Of a DNA stretch of 47,615 nt, positions 37,210 to 47,615 are shown one piece after another; the first letter of the stretch is position 1, and each line of letters starts with the position of its first letter. The DNA lies in assembly GCA_002794775.1 (NCBI GenBank), contig NBAY01000152.1:1-47615 (forward strand), in the 5' to 3' direction. The notes beneath the pieces were generated by a model. That model saw nothing but the letters and a program-made list of their open reading frames with translations, searched no databases and had not been told where the DNA came from. The translations under genes and the position numbers were made by a program. The DNA comes from Porodaedalea pini (Eukaryota > Basidiomycota > Agaricomycetes > Hymenochaetales > Hymenochaetaceae).

Positions 37210-38934
37210 ATCACAATGCAGAATTAGTAACATATGCACAACTACCACTCCATTATGCATTATGGTTATCTCGATACACTCATGGATAGTAAGGTTTCTT
37301 CCTTAAAATTTCTGACTGTAATCACAGTGATCCAAGCACATACAGTATATGGCAAGCACAATCAATCATGTGTTGTAGCTATGTAGGTGTCACTGCCTGT
37401 AAGCTAAAAGACTACTTATCAATTAAAAGGCACAGTCATGTAGGACCTAGTGCTACTCAATGATCTCACTGCCCATCAATGCATCCTACTAGTACTACTT
37501 CAGCACTTAGACATCGTAAAAGGGACTGACAATCAGTGAGTGGGAAAGTCCAACAGATAGTATCTGTTTTGCCATGGCTATTAACAAGGACTCCTACTAT
37601 TACTAAATGTGTCATTCAACTGTAAGAATCTTTGTACAGTGAGTCATTCAGAAGCCTCATATATAAATATACATTTCAAAGACCCAGATGCCACCATGGC
37701 CCACTCACTCATTGAAGACACAGCTAGTGTGCAGAACAACACAACAGTAATACATGAAGATGGATGAGAACCACCAGTGCTCTTCACAAATGGGGCTAAT
37801 CATGCACAAACTGCCCTTTGCAAATCAGATTGAAATGCCTCAGTTCCCTCCTACAAATTTATCCTACCTTGAGGTAAGCATAATTCCTGTTGTCCAATGA
37901 CAACAAGAATAACACATTAAGTCAGATGTCTGGTCTATTGCTCCCTTTCTAACAGATAAGATTGGAGAAGCCACCAAGTTCTATGCTTAAATCCTCTAGT
38001 CTGTATTCTCAATTGGGACTAATTGTGCTCATTTCAGCTTTTCAGTATTTATCTCATCAGAGGATAACTAATTATTTGCACTGACACATAGTACATTAAA
38101 ATATATTTGCTTTGATCCTCACTATACTCAATTTGTACATGTGAGAATACCTTTGTTCAGTGAGCACATTCTATTGATGAGCCAATCATAACAATGAGAT
38201 CTATTTACCAGGCCTTTCATATGTATAATTTGAGCAATATGAGGATTGCAACAAACACATTTTAATATGCCTCCTGTGATATTGCAGCAAAGTTAAACAA
38301 ATTATGTACTTTCAACTTAAGCCAAACCCAAATTGGAGAAATATGGCTTGGTCCAAATTGATTCTGATACTTGACAGCTGATAGCACAGTTGCAAAGTCA
38401 CTAATGAACCCTGGCATGCATCAGAGTGCCTGCTGGCATATTTAAAGAATCCCTAAAGACAGAAATTCCATCATCAACCTTCCCTAGAAACCCAAGGAAT
38501 AGCTTCAGCACAATGTCCAAGACATACTCCAATGATGAAAGTGGCCTCAGAGAATGTATGTGACATGTTCCTCTTGTTCTTCAAAAGTTGCACTCACCAT
38601 CAGACTTCAAGGGTGTGATGATACCAGAACCTATGCTCCTGAATACTTTGATAATCTAGACACTGATGATGTAGACACTCATTGCATCACAGGTATTTAT
38701 TCCTGTCCATTGTATGAACTGCCCATGTTGCTGAACAGTGAATTACAGTCTGGTATAAAGGCAAGAAGTACTTTGAGAAAGGCTTCACTGACAGTGAAGC
38801 CACACAGAAGATGATTAAGAAGCTCAAGTTTCCAGTTAAGAAGTGAACAGGAAACAGAGAGAGAAAGAATAACAAGGGGACAGACATGAAAGAAATGTGT
38901 TTACATGTATACCTGTTGTGTGGCACAAAAGATA
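37210..38934 (+). pseudogene. R1-family copy F
   Basis: Upstream extension (37210-37500) shared with copy D, then the R1 body with eroded middle blocks and an intronic foldback insert shared with A and E. An open stretch around 38554-38700 reads RLQGCDDTRTYAPEYFDNLD, followed by an intron and a last exon with ATQKMIKKLKFPVKK ending at TGA 38845-38847. CpG sites are largely lost compared with copies A and B. Its 3' flank is interrupted by the 841 bp insert at 39028. Confidence 0.6.
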
Positions 38935-39986
38935 AGATGCCTAACTACAGCTCTTCTTACTTTATTTCTTTAAATTTGGATAATTGATGTGTTTAAGAAA
39001 AATAATTCACCTGCTAACTAACACCTGTATAGGGAGGGGGGGGGCAGACTCTTCTAATCCGAAGGGTGATTTGGGCTACAGCTCATGATTGACCCAAGGG
39101 GGACTGCGGTGACTCGGTATATTGAGAGGGACAACCTAAGTAGAGTGAGGTTTGAGATATGAAGACTTGGCGATATGAATATGTGTGGGATTCTGATAGG
39201 ACCAAGACTTGGTCAAGTGAGGGTTGGCACTTTAGATAGCGGCTGGAACTTTCAGTGGTCAGGTGTCAGAGTTCTAAGACTCAGTGGTAGGTTGGCGTGT
39301 ATTGTTTCAGAGTAAGAGTTGGTCAGATAGTGCATGGAACTGCATGTAGTAGATTACGGTCTAGAGGTGGAGAGGGGACTGTCTGTCTCTGTACTGTTGC
39401 TCCTCTATCTCTATCTCTCCATCTGTCTATGCATATGAACTACTGTGAGTTTATACTAGACTGAAGCAGAGAAAGCAGTGCAAGACTTGGCTGAGTCTGT
39501 GTGAACAGATGTGAAAGTGAGGCAATGATCAGCCTGTGCACATCACGCAGCTGATCATCATGGAGTGATGTTGTAGTGCCCAACCTGCTCTCTCATCTCC
39601 CACCACCGCACAGCTATATCCTATGTCCTTGTCCTACTCACCTAATTCCTTCCACCGCTGCCCATGAGAGTCAGTTGTTCATGTGCTGATTGAGTTCATA
39701 TGGCATCCGTCCATCCCACCGTGTCCATACCAAGAGTTATAATAAAGAGTCAGCTGCTGATTATGAATGAATAAATGGTAATGTTTGGCAGCCAGTAAAG
39801 GGAGTCAAAGGAGTGGTGTAAATGAAGGGAGAAAGACTCAGCTGGCACATAGGTGATGGTTAATCACTACACCTGCAAATCTTAAATGGCAGCTTATGCA
39901 CATTTGAGAACGATCTCAGTCAAAGAACAGCATGTCAGACCCAGCCACAGGCTCCCAGTTCATTTGAACTTAGGATTATTTTGAAG
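38935..39986. repeat. R1 3' flank split by an 841 bp insert
   Basis: 38935-39027 and 39876-39986 together match the 3' flank of copy C (about 21061-21280). The intervening 39028-39868 is foreign to it. Confidence 0.6.
39028..39868. mobile_element. Unclassified 841 bp insertion
   Basis: Flanked by direct repeats ACACCTG (39021-39027 and 39869-39875). The same flank is uninterrupted in R1 copy C. Begins TATAGGGAGGGGGGG. No terminal inverted repeats, LTR ends or open frame recognised. Confidence 0.5.
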
Positions 39987-40214
39987 CCTCCTTCAGATAG
40001 TAGAGAGAAATGTGTGATCATGAGATGCAAAAGGCACAGACTAACATGAGGATATCCTACCCATAGTTTCTGGAGAGCATCTATCACTGTCAGCCGCGCA
40101 TACATAATGTAATACCTTTTGGACAGACATTTGATCTGATTGTATTAAATTTCTGCTTTCACTTTCAGTTTCGTCTACCATTCATTGGAACATGCACAAA
40201 GCATGACACCATAT
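39987..40214. repeat. Dispersed repeat upstream of R1 copy G
   Basis: Second copy of the sequence at about 36990-37205. Confidence 0.7.
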
Positions 40215-41120
40215 TGAAATAGAAGATGCTGCAGTGCCTACTTCCAACTCTGGGTTCCAACCCCAGTTGAGGTGCGTACAACGACCACTGTCTAATAGCA
40301 ATAAGAATAGTAGCATCACACCAACCACATTCAGTATATGCAGATGCCTGTCAATTGCTTTGGAGCCCTGCTACTAGCCAATGTCAATGGAGTTGCAATA
40401 TGTCCCGGCAAAATATTACAACCTTTCAGCGTGCACCTGTCCAGAGGTTAGCTGTTTATTTTGCATTATTGCAAAAGGTACACGCCGGCAGCAAGTTTAT
40501 CATAATTACTGTAATCAAGCTGCATACTTTCAAAATGAGCTAAACTTCAACTGGAGAAATTGCAACTCGGTTCAAAGTTTATTCTAATTGCAATGAAAGA
40601 TAGAGCAGGGCGCAAAGTCGTTGGTGGTCCAAAGATATAATGTATCTGAGAATTTGCCGGAATGTAACAATCAGTATCAAAGGCAGAGATCTCAACATCA
40701 GTCCTAGCCAGAGCTTCTGAGTAGATTCATCGCAATGTCCACCAATATCAAATATACGAGGGTCCTCCAAAAATGTATGTGATACGTCCCTCTTGCTACT
40801 CAAGGGTTCAAAGAGCATGATTACCATCTTATCATAAGGGTGCGAGGCTGAGGGACAGCCCCTGCCTGTATACTACCCTGACAGGTCCGATCCAAATATC
40901 TTGTGCGGCACAGGTACGCTGATTCTCAGGCGATCTACGCCACGACGTACTGCTGAAAGGTGATATACAGTCGGAAAAATAACAACGAGAGGAAAGTCAA
41001 CCGAAGAAATCGCCGAGAGACTGGTTAAAGTTTTCGGAGTTCCAGTCGAAGAAGCTAAAGCGGAAGGGACACAGGAATCAAAAGGGACATCGGTAAGGGG
41101 GAGCGGAAAGAAATAAATGC
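40215..41120 (+). pseudogene. R1-family copy G (5' truncated)
   Basis: Lacks the leader and first blocks. The C-terminal part is the best preserved of all copies: an exon ending GCEAEGQPLPVYYPDRSDPN, a GT-AG intron (about 40913-40970), and a last exon with STEEIAERLVKVFGVPVEEA ending at TAA 41114-41116. The terminal exon is longer than in other copies and is rich in Lys, Gly and Ser at its end. It keeps CpG sites, suggesting less erosion. Whether it is expressed cannot be told. Confidence 0.55.
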
Positions 41121-42025
41121 AGTTACGTTTGCGTAGTGTAATGTGTGTAATGCAAGGAGATGATAAATCCGCATGTCATCCATCAAATGCTTTATTCCTC
41201 GTAACTCAATGATGACTACATTTGAGCGTGCGCTCCTGTTTCCGGTCGAAGGCATGTTCTTTTCCTTCAAGATTGCCACCACAGTCACATGAGTGCAATT
41301 CGAAGACCCGAAAGCAAAAAACAAAGTGAGACGTCGAGCTATCGACTCGGAGTGGTTGCAGCGCCAGTAAGAGCGACCATTGGGAAAAGAGGTGTTAACT
41401 AAGAAAAAAATCTCGCGGACTGGGTCAACGACCCACTCGGCCCGCTCGGCCCTCATTGTCTAGCCAATATTAATGCTCTCCGAGTCTCAAATAACTCTTG
41501 ATTCAAAAGTGAACAATGCACCCAAGCTATAAGTCCGTACAGCTAAGACCGGACATTGAGGACTGAAGTTTGTGAACACATTCTTATATTCTATGAATGT
41601 GGCAGATAGGTACATCGTGAGTTAAACATCCAGGATGAGGCGAGTGTCGAGACTCCGTATATGCGAAATGAGACGAGACGAATATAAGTGTGTATGTGAG
41701 TATAGGAAACCAGGGATAGAGACAAGGAGAAGGAAAATCTACACAAGTAAAATGTCCGCACCCTCCGCCGAAATAACGTGCAGCTATATAGTATACACAT
41801 ATTTACACGAGATTACCGATCGTTTCGTTTCGATTGAAGGTGGAAAGAGAGAATGGAGCGGATATAGAAATTAGCGCGTCGATGGTTGACGAAGAGTCGT
41901 AAGGTGAGAATTTCGTAAAACCCGAGATGATGGAGACCAAAACATAAACAAAAAAAACGGAAAAAGGTGGCGAAAGATGAATTTGGAAGACAAGGGGAGC
42001 AGCGCAAAGTAGAGAAAAGAGGAAA
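41121..42025. other. Intergenic, 3' flank of glycerol kinase
   Basis: No supportable gene. The open frame 41055-41456 (minus) overlaps the end of R1 copy G and has no recognised feature. The last few hundred bases probably hold the glycerol kinase 3' UTR. Confidence 0.4.
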
Positions 42026-44168
42026 TCACTCTTCCTCCGGCGCCTCATCCCACCCGAGGCTCCTCTCCACCGCTCTCTTCCAACCATTCCAATGCGCCTC
42101 GCGCTCTTCCATAGGTCGTCCGGGCTCAAACGTCCTCGCGCCCTCCGTATTCACCTCTCGCATGCTCTTATCCGGCCTTTCCAGATCCCAGCCAAACAGA
42201 CCAACGGCCGCGCCGGCGAGCAGCGCAGATCCAAGCGCGGTCGACTCGCGCATCGTCGGGCGCACGACAGCAAACCCGCCGATATCTGCGAGGATCTGCA
42301 TGCACAGGTCGCCGTTCGTCACGCCGCCGTCGACCTTGAGGTGCGTGAACTCGACTGCGGCGTCCGCCGATGCGTCTGGGTCGTGCTTTGTGTAAGGGGA
42401 GGATGAGGGAGGTGGGACAGAGGCGGAGAGCGAGGCGGGGTGCGCGATGAGTTCAGGAGAGGGTAGTGAACTCGGCTCGATGGATGCAGTGGTGGAGGCG
42501 GAAGAATCGAGTGAAGAGTGTGGAGAGCACGACACTTCGGAATCAGATTCGGATGTCGAACCCGCGGACGTCGCTGGGCTAGTAGACCTCGAGCGCGCTC
42601 TCGCCTCATTTGTGCTCGCATCAAGTAGCATACTCTCGATGACCGCGCGGGTCTGGAACGCAATCGCCTCGAGCGCCGCCCGCGCAATGTGCGCCGGATT
42701 TGTGTATTTCGTCAGGCCGATGAGCATTCCCGCCGCTCCGGGGTCCCAGTACGGGGCGAGCAACCCGGAGAAGGCGGTAACGAAGTAGACGCCACCCGTC
42801 GTCGGCTCCTTCGCAGCGAGCGTGTTGACCTCCTTTGAGGATTGAATCATGCCCATCCCGTCGCGCAGCCAGTTGATCGCGCTTCCCGCGACCGCGACTG
42901 CCAAGGGAGAGGAGATAATTTAGTCTTCTTTTTTGGCCACGGCAACGAGAAGACTCACTGGACCCTTCGAGCGCATACGCCGCTCTCTTTCCCGGACCAG
43001 GCTGGTACGCAACAGTCGTTAAAAGGCCATGCTCGCTCACGACCGGTTTCTTGCCCGTATTAAAGAGCAAGAACGCGCCGGTGCCATACGTGCACTTCGC
43101 TTCGCCCTGGCGGAGGCACTTATTGCCGACGAGTGCGCCTTGCTGGTCGCCAACGAGACCCGCGATGCGCATACCTGCGAGCGGGCCGGTGGAGATTGTG
43201 CCGTATACCTCGGAGGAGGAAACAAGGCGTGGGAGGATGGAGGGACGGAGTGAGAAGAAGCGCAGCAGGGCGGGCGACCATTGGAGTGTATGTAGGTCGA
43301 GAAGGAGCGTGCGCGAGGCATTGGTTGGCTCGGTGATGTGCAGGTTTGTGGAAGGCCCGCCCGTAAGGTTCTACAAGCCAGATTCAGGTTAGAAATTAAT
43401 AGAGGGGGGTAGAAGGAAGAAGTGAGGGGACGCACGTAGACGAGCCAGGAATCGACAGTACCGAAGCAGAGGTTGTCCGCTTCATGCGCTGCGCGCACGC
43501 CATCATCGTTGTCAATCATCCAGCAGAGTTTGATAGCAGAGAAATAGGTCGACAACGGAAGGCCAGTGAGGTCACGGAGCGCTGCGGTGCCCGCTTCGCC
43601 TTTCCGGAAGTCACCAGGCGCGACCTCAAGGCCTTCAACGCGTAGCTTGTGCTGGAAGCGTGCGACAGTAGACTTAGTGCGAGCATCGTCCCAGACTATG
43701 GCGCGGCAAAGGGGCCGGCCAGTTGTGCGATCCCAGGCAACGACGGTCTCGCGCTGGTTCGTTATTCCTGGGCAAAACAAAATTAGACCAGGGGTGGTAT
43801 AGATGCATAGATAGCTTAATAATATACACACCGATGACCTTGATACTGCTCCGCGCCCAGCCGTTCTCCTCAAGTTGCTCACACGTGCGGGCGATGCACT
43901 GCTCCGAGACTTGTTGAATCTCGTCTGGCTCGTGCTCATGCCACCCGGGATGGGGGTAGTACTGGGGAAACTCGAGCTGGTGCTGGGCGACGATGGCGGC
44001 GCGAGCGTCGAAGACAATGAAGCGGACAGAGGTGGTGCCGCAGTCGAGGGAGCCGACAAACTCGCCGACCTTGAGCTCATTCATAGCGGAAGCGGGGGCG
44101 GACGTCTGTGCAGCTGCGGAGTTGTCGTCGGGGGTGGTGTTGAGGATGGAAGAAAAAGAGATGCCCAT
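42026..44168 (-). CDS. GUT1: Glycerol kinase (FGGY family)
   Basis: Four exons on the minus strand: 44168-43832, 43767-43436, 43370-42959 and 42897-42026, with GT-AG introns of 64, 65 and 61 nt. They encode 650 residues. It phosphorylates glycerol to glycerol-3-phosphate with ATP, the first step of glycerol use and an entry to lipid synthesis. Landmarks: N-terminal phosphate loop [10 protein letters not shown] (41-50), ITNQRET and WDRTTGRPL after intron 1, the FGGY signature region [14 protein letters not shown], the catalytic Asp in GDQQGAL (Asp298), [12 protein letters not shown], and [19 protein letters not shown] near 547-565. A Ser-rich insertion of about 93 residues (about 455-546) just before LKVDGG makes it longer than the usual ~500. 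The start is the first ATG in frame before the conserved N-terminus; about 36 extra residues precede the kinase fold. Confidence 0.95.
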
Positions 44169-45740
44169 GGCTGCAGATGCAGATACAGGTGCTGTGGTGG
44201 GAGAGCGGTGGTGATTGGAGGGGGAAACGCGATAGTAATGTGCGGGGAATGGACTGAATGGACTGGCGTCTTTAGTACTTTGCGGGGAGAGGCTTAGCAC
44301 TGGCACATGCCGGGCCGGAGCTCGGAATACACGGACAACTAACCATTCGAGTCGACCTATCCGATCACACGCTGCCTCGACCACACTCAGTCTCTGACGC
44401 AATCGACGCCGAGCAGCGCTCGACACCGTCACGAGCAGCGAGCAGACGCCGTTCGACGTCGTCAGCCGCAGCGTGCTCGCAGCTCCACCCATACGCCACA
44501 AAACGACTCCACAAACAGTCAAAAAAAGATCGAAATCGAAGGGCTTCGGCTGTCGCTTACGCACCGGCGATCCCCCGCGTTCTGCCTTCTTCGTCTGCGT
44601 CTTCTCCGCTTCCTCCGCGATAATAAACAAAAATAAGCACACAAATAAACAATCGGAAGCGTCGAGTACAAGTTCATGATCCGTCCGTCCTCATCCTACG
44701 CGGCGTCGTCGATGATAGCAAGTCGACTGCGGATTCTACCAATCAGACGTCGACCGCTCTCCCAGCTCGGACGGATCCTTAACAGAACTCTAGAGAATCT
44801 TCAGCTTTGTCTGACTTCGATTACTTACTCGATGCCTCGCCTCCGATGCGCCTAGATACTTATCACAAACATCCTTCCGTGACTTCGCGTGACTATGAAC
44901 TCGTCCCCTGATCTCTTGCTATCTCCCTCTCAGAAACATGCTCAACGTCGCCCTCCCCGCCGGACCGCCACCTCAAACTCCATGTTAGCATCCACTTTTC
45001 TCTACCCACGCTTGCACAAAATTATGCGCTCTAAACTTTATGTCCGAGTCCAGACCCGGCTCGGTCTCGATGCACGAGTGCAACGTAACGTGGCGAGCCG
45101 CGAAGCCATCAAACTTCTTCGTTTCACACGAGAACAGATTCAAATCGAAATCGAAATTATATTACATCGCACAGCACGGTGCGGAAAGTAAAGAAGAAAA
45201 ACATACGTCACCCGATATCGATGGCCGGAGCGACATACCAAGCATACCCATCAGAAAAGGAACCGCTCAAGTTTACGAGACAAAATACCGTGCTCGGAGA
45301 GCCGGGCCTCCCCTCCCCTCCGCCCACGTAGTTGTCGAGCTTCTAGCTCGATCGCGTCGCTATCTCCATATTTCCGTCACTGCGCACAAAGCCCGACGGG
45401 CTTGCGCACGGACCAACAGGGACGCGCGCTGGGATGGGTGACTAAAGAAATGACGGCAAAGGGCCGCCGATTACACGCTCCAGGCTAACCATTACGTAAT
45501 GGTATAATTGGCTTACTACAGCTGCGCAGGGCTCCTTGTCGCACCTGGCATCAAGAAAGGCAGTCGCCACCAGATCACGCACTGAGACATGCCGTCCGAT
45601 AAATTCTATTTTATAGGTATTTCATTATATTTGATTTGAATTTTATCTATAACATAGGACTAGTACTTTGGGGATAACTGAACAAATTACACATCTGAAG
45701 TATGTCCTATATGTCAGCGGGCTCATTATGATCCATTTAT
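44169..45740. other. Intergenic, glycerol kinase promoter side
   Basis: About 1.5 kb without a gene I can support. The first 500 bases likely hold the glycerol kinase promoter and 5' UTR. Open frame 45040-45441 (plus, 133 codons) is CpG-rich but matches nothing recognised. A perfect 16 bp palindrome, ACCATTACGTAATGGT, lies at about 45489-45504. Confidence 0.4.
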
Positions 45741-46444
45741 TTAATCTTTGTAGTACACTGTTTCTCTTGGTTGGCCATGCTTGTTATAGTCACGTGACAC
45801 CTTCCTTACATGTCGCGGACGAGGTGGACGACTATAGTCGTAGGGACGCATTACGATTGCACGCTGCGTGATGCTGTGAGACTCGTGAGGGTGTCCTGTG
45901 TAGTGTCCAGATCGAACACTAGGTGTAACTGTGTAAGAGTCATTGTAATCGTCCTCAGGGAGTGTGTCATGGTGGAGGCTGCCTCTAGGTCTAGTTGTGT
46001 AATAGTCCCCTGTGTTATGGTGGAGGCTGCCTCTAGGTCTAGTTGTGTAATAGTCCTCTGGGAGTGTGTCATAGTGGAGGCTGCCTCTAGGTTTACTAGT
46101 TGTGTAAGAGTGGTTGTCATAGTCCTCTGGGAGTGTGTCATGGTGGAGGCTGCCTCTATGCTTTGGGGGAACATGGTGATGGCCCTTACTAGAGTGATAC
46201 CGTGACTTACCACCTGAGAGTGAGATGCTGCTGGCTTCACTGTCACTGTAATCCCCAGCGTCCCCACAAGAACTACCATTACTTGGAGCCGGTGATCGGT
46301 GACGGTTTGCGCGGTGCTTGCCCCTGATCTTTGGGGTCTCGTAGCTCCCATAGTTATCTACACTCGGGCTTCCTTGGCTATCTGCATAAGAAGGCTGATG
46401 TCTTCCTCTGCGGTCTCCAAGATCCATATTGCCGAACGCATTTG
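45741..46444 (-). pseudogene. Repeat-rich hypothetical protein, probably 5'-truncated by an LTR
   Basis: From ATG 46427 the frame encodes 228 residues to TAA/TGA at 45741. It contains tandem repeats of a unit like RPRGSLHHDTLPEDYYTT (four to five copies, about residues 91-165), is rich in Tyr, His, Arg and Ser, and ends in a basic segment. No signal peptide, membrane segment or known domain. The frame is still open upstream of Met 46427 (TNAFGN) up to the LTR that starts at 46445, so the true N-terminus may lie beyond the retroelement. An alternative is that Met 46427 is the real start and the LTR lies in the promoter. The function is unknown. Confidence 0.45.
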
Positions 46445-46858
46445 TGTTAGGCGGGAGTCCGGGAGATGACTCGGACTGGGCAGGCCTCGGCTGACTGTCG
46501 TCTGGGACGTGCTATACTCGAGCGGGGACTCGGGACACGCTGTACTCAGGCTAGGTCGTCGCGGAGGTAAGAGGATTAATACAAGTCTAAACTAATACAA
46601 GGGGGACGAGTCTCACCTAGGTCGTCGCGGAGGTAAGAGGAAAAGCAGAACAAGGAGTTCATGCGATTCCTGAGACCTTATATAGCGACGACCGTGAGAC
46701 TATATTACCTAACATTACATAACAAGTGGGAATGGAACGAATGAAGGTAGTGTGGGAATGATTGTGTAAGATGGGTAAATATAATGAAAAGGACGAATAT
46801 AATAAAGGAAATGGTAAAAGGGAAAATAAAGGAAAAGGTGAAAGTTCAGGTTCTAACA
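46445..46858 (-). repeat. Young G1 3' LTR
   Basis: 414 bp with TGTTAG/CTAACA ends, almost the same as the LTR at 47155 and rich in intact CpG sites, so recently inserted. The TATATAGCGACGACC region includes a TATA-like motif. Confidence 0.88.
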
Positions 46859-47154
46859 TTACCCCCCCTTCAAGGTTGGGCGTCCCGACCAACCATGATC
46901 GCGGTCGTCGGGTTCGGTGTCGACGAAGAGCGGACGGAGTCGTTGACGAGGGATGTCGAGTTTCCGAGGTGCACCGGGATGTTTGAGGTAGAACTCAGCG
47001 ATCGCCTCCTTCGCGTTCTCGCCGAAGTCCGTCTCAGGCTGCCAAGTAGGTTCATTGTAGCCGACCCACTTGACAAGGTACTGTAGTTTCCCTCGGTGCA
47101 GACGTGAGTCTAAGACCTCCTCGAGTTCGTATTCCTCCTCGTTGTCGACGATGT
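46859..47154 (-). pseudogene. 3' end of young G1 pol (chromodomain), cut by a second insertion
   Basis: On the minus strand it reads NIVDNEEEYELEEVLDSRL, KLQYLVKWVGYNEPTWQPE, and on to TLKGG and a TAA that abuts the LTR. The frame is undamaged. It is separated from the rest of pol by the LTR starting at 47155. Confidence 0.88.
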
Positions 47155-47567
47155 TGTTAGGCGGGAGTCCGGGAGACGACTCGGACTGGGCAGGCCTCGG
47201 CTGACTGTCGTCTGGGACGTGCTGTACTCGAGCGTAGACTCGGGACACGCTTACTCAGGCTAGGTCGTCGCGGAGGTAAGAGGATTAATACAAGTCTAAA
47301 CTAATACAAGGGGGACGAGTCTCACCTAGGTCGTCGCGGAGGTAAGAGGAAAAGCAGAACAAGGAGTTCATGCGATTCCTGAGACCTTATATAGCGACGA
47401 CCGTGAGACTATATTACCTAACATTACATAATGAGTGGGAATGGAACGAAAGAAGGCAGTGTGGGAATGATTGTGTAAGATGGGTAAATATAATAAAAAG
47501 GACGAATATAATAAAGGAAATGGTAAAAGGGGAAAATAAAGAAAAGGTGAAAGTTCAGGTTCTAACA
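47155..47567 (-). repeat. LTR of a second young G1 element, nested in the first
   Basis: 413 bp, near-identical to 46445-46858. It lies within the chromodomain-coding sequence of the first copy, so a second element of the same family jumped into it. Confidence 0.88.
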
Positions 47568-47615
47568 TTACCCCCCCTTCAAGGTTGGGCGTCCCGACCA
47601 ACCATGATCGCGGTC
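47568..47615 (-). mobile_element. 3' end of the second young G1 element (continues beyond window)
   Basis: Repeats TTACCCCCCCTTCAAGG and the end of pol, identical to 46859 onward, and runs off the window. Confidence 0.85.

Noticed and set aside
44677..44853. Short ORF with an Arg-rich, mitochondrial-presequence-like N-terminus
   Set aside because: Only about 58 codons, no following exon that continues a recognisable domain; likely chance in the glycerol kinase upstream region.
45040..45441. 133-codon plus-strand ORF
   Set aside because: No recognised motif and no clear promoter or splice context; CpG-rich sequence often gives long chance frames.
45489..45504. 16 bp palindrome as an operator
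   Set aside because: A single palindrome with no adjacent gene start or second copy; not enough to assign a regulatory role.

Overview
The window reads as nuclear DNA of a filamentous basidiomycete, probably an agaricomycete. Coding genes carry several 50-75 nt GT-AG introns with CTRAY-like branch points. Host genes include a CCC2-type copper ATPase, a GH47 mannosidase and a glycerol kinase. The transposable elements are chromodomain Gypsy retrotransposons and Helitron-like elements. No prokaryotic feature, tRNA, rRNA or CRISPR array was seen. The species is not identifiable from sequence alone.

Layout. 1-8.3 kb is a gene region: an F-box/LRR-type gene with an in-frame TAG (1699-3596) and a complete copper P-type ATPase (4604-7787). 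8.3-24.6 kb is built around a GH47 alpha-mannosidase gene (13620-16554, minus). An inverted partial copy of its first exon lies at 12263-12902. Tandem copies of a repeated intron-containing gene family (called R1 here; copies A-G) point away from the mannosidase on both sides: B then A to the left, C, D, E to the right. R1 copy C is split by two head-to-tail Helitron-like elements (16768-19467), one of which carries a 100 bp MITE. A 719 bp foldback element (8295-9013) lies beyond copy A.

24.6-37 kb is a nest of LTR retrotransposons: a near full-length, mutated chromovirus on the minus strand (26337-33520), pieces of a plus-strand relative (24648-25473, 33521-36949), the 3' end of another chromovirus lineage (25474-26336), and a 1.4 kb solo LTR with a perfect 5 bp target duplication (34087-35487). 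37-41.1 kb holds R1 copies F and G. 41.1-44.7 kb is a gene island with glycerol kinase (42026-44168, minus). 45.7-47.6 kb holds a repeat-rich hypothetical ORF cut by a young LTR element, which is itself invaded by a second copy of the same family.

Functional links are modest. The three housekeeping-type genes act in copper delivery to the secretory pathway, N-glycan trimming and glycerol use, and do not form a cluster. The most unusual signals are the R1 family, whose exons keep protein-level similarity and a shared splice site in widely diverged copies, its mirror-image layout around the mannosidase, and the tandem Helitron pair whose terminal hairpin shows a compensatory base-pair change. 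All identities and splice sites are read by eye; no alignment or database search was run.
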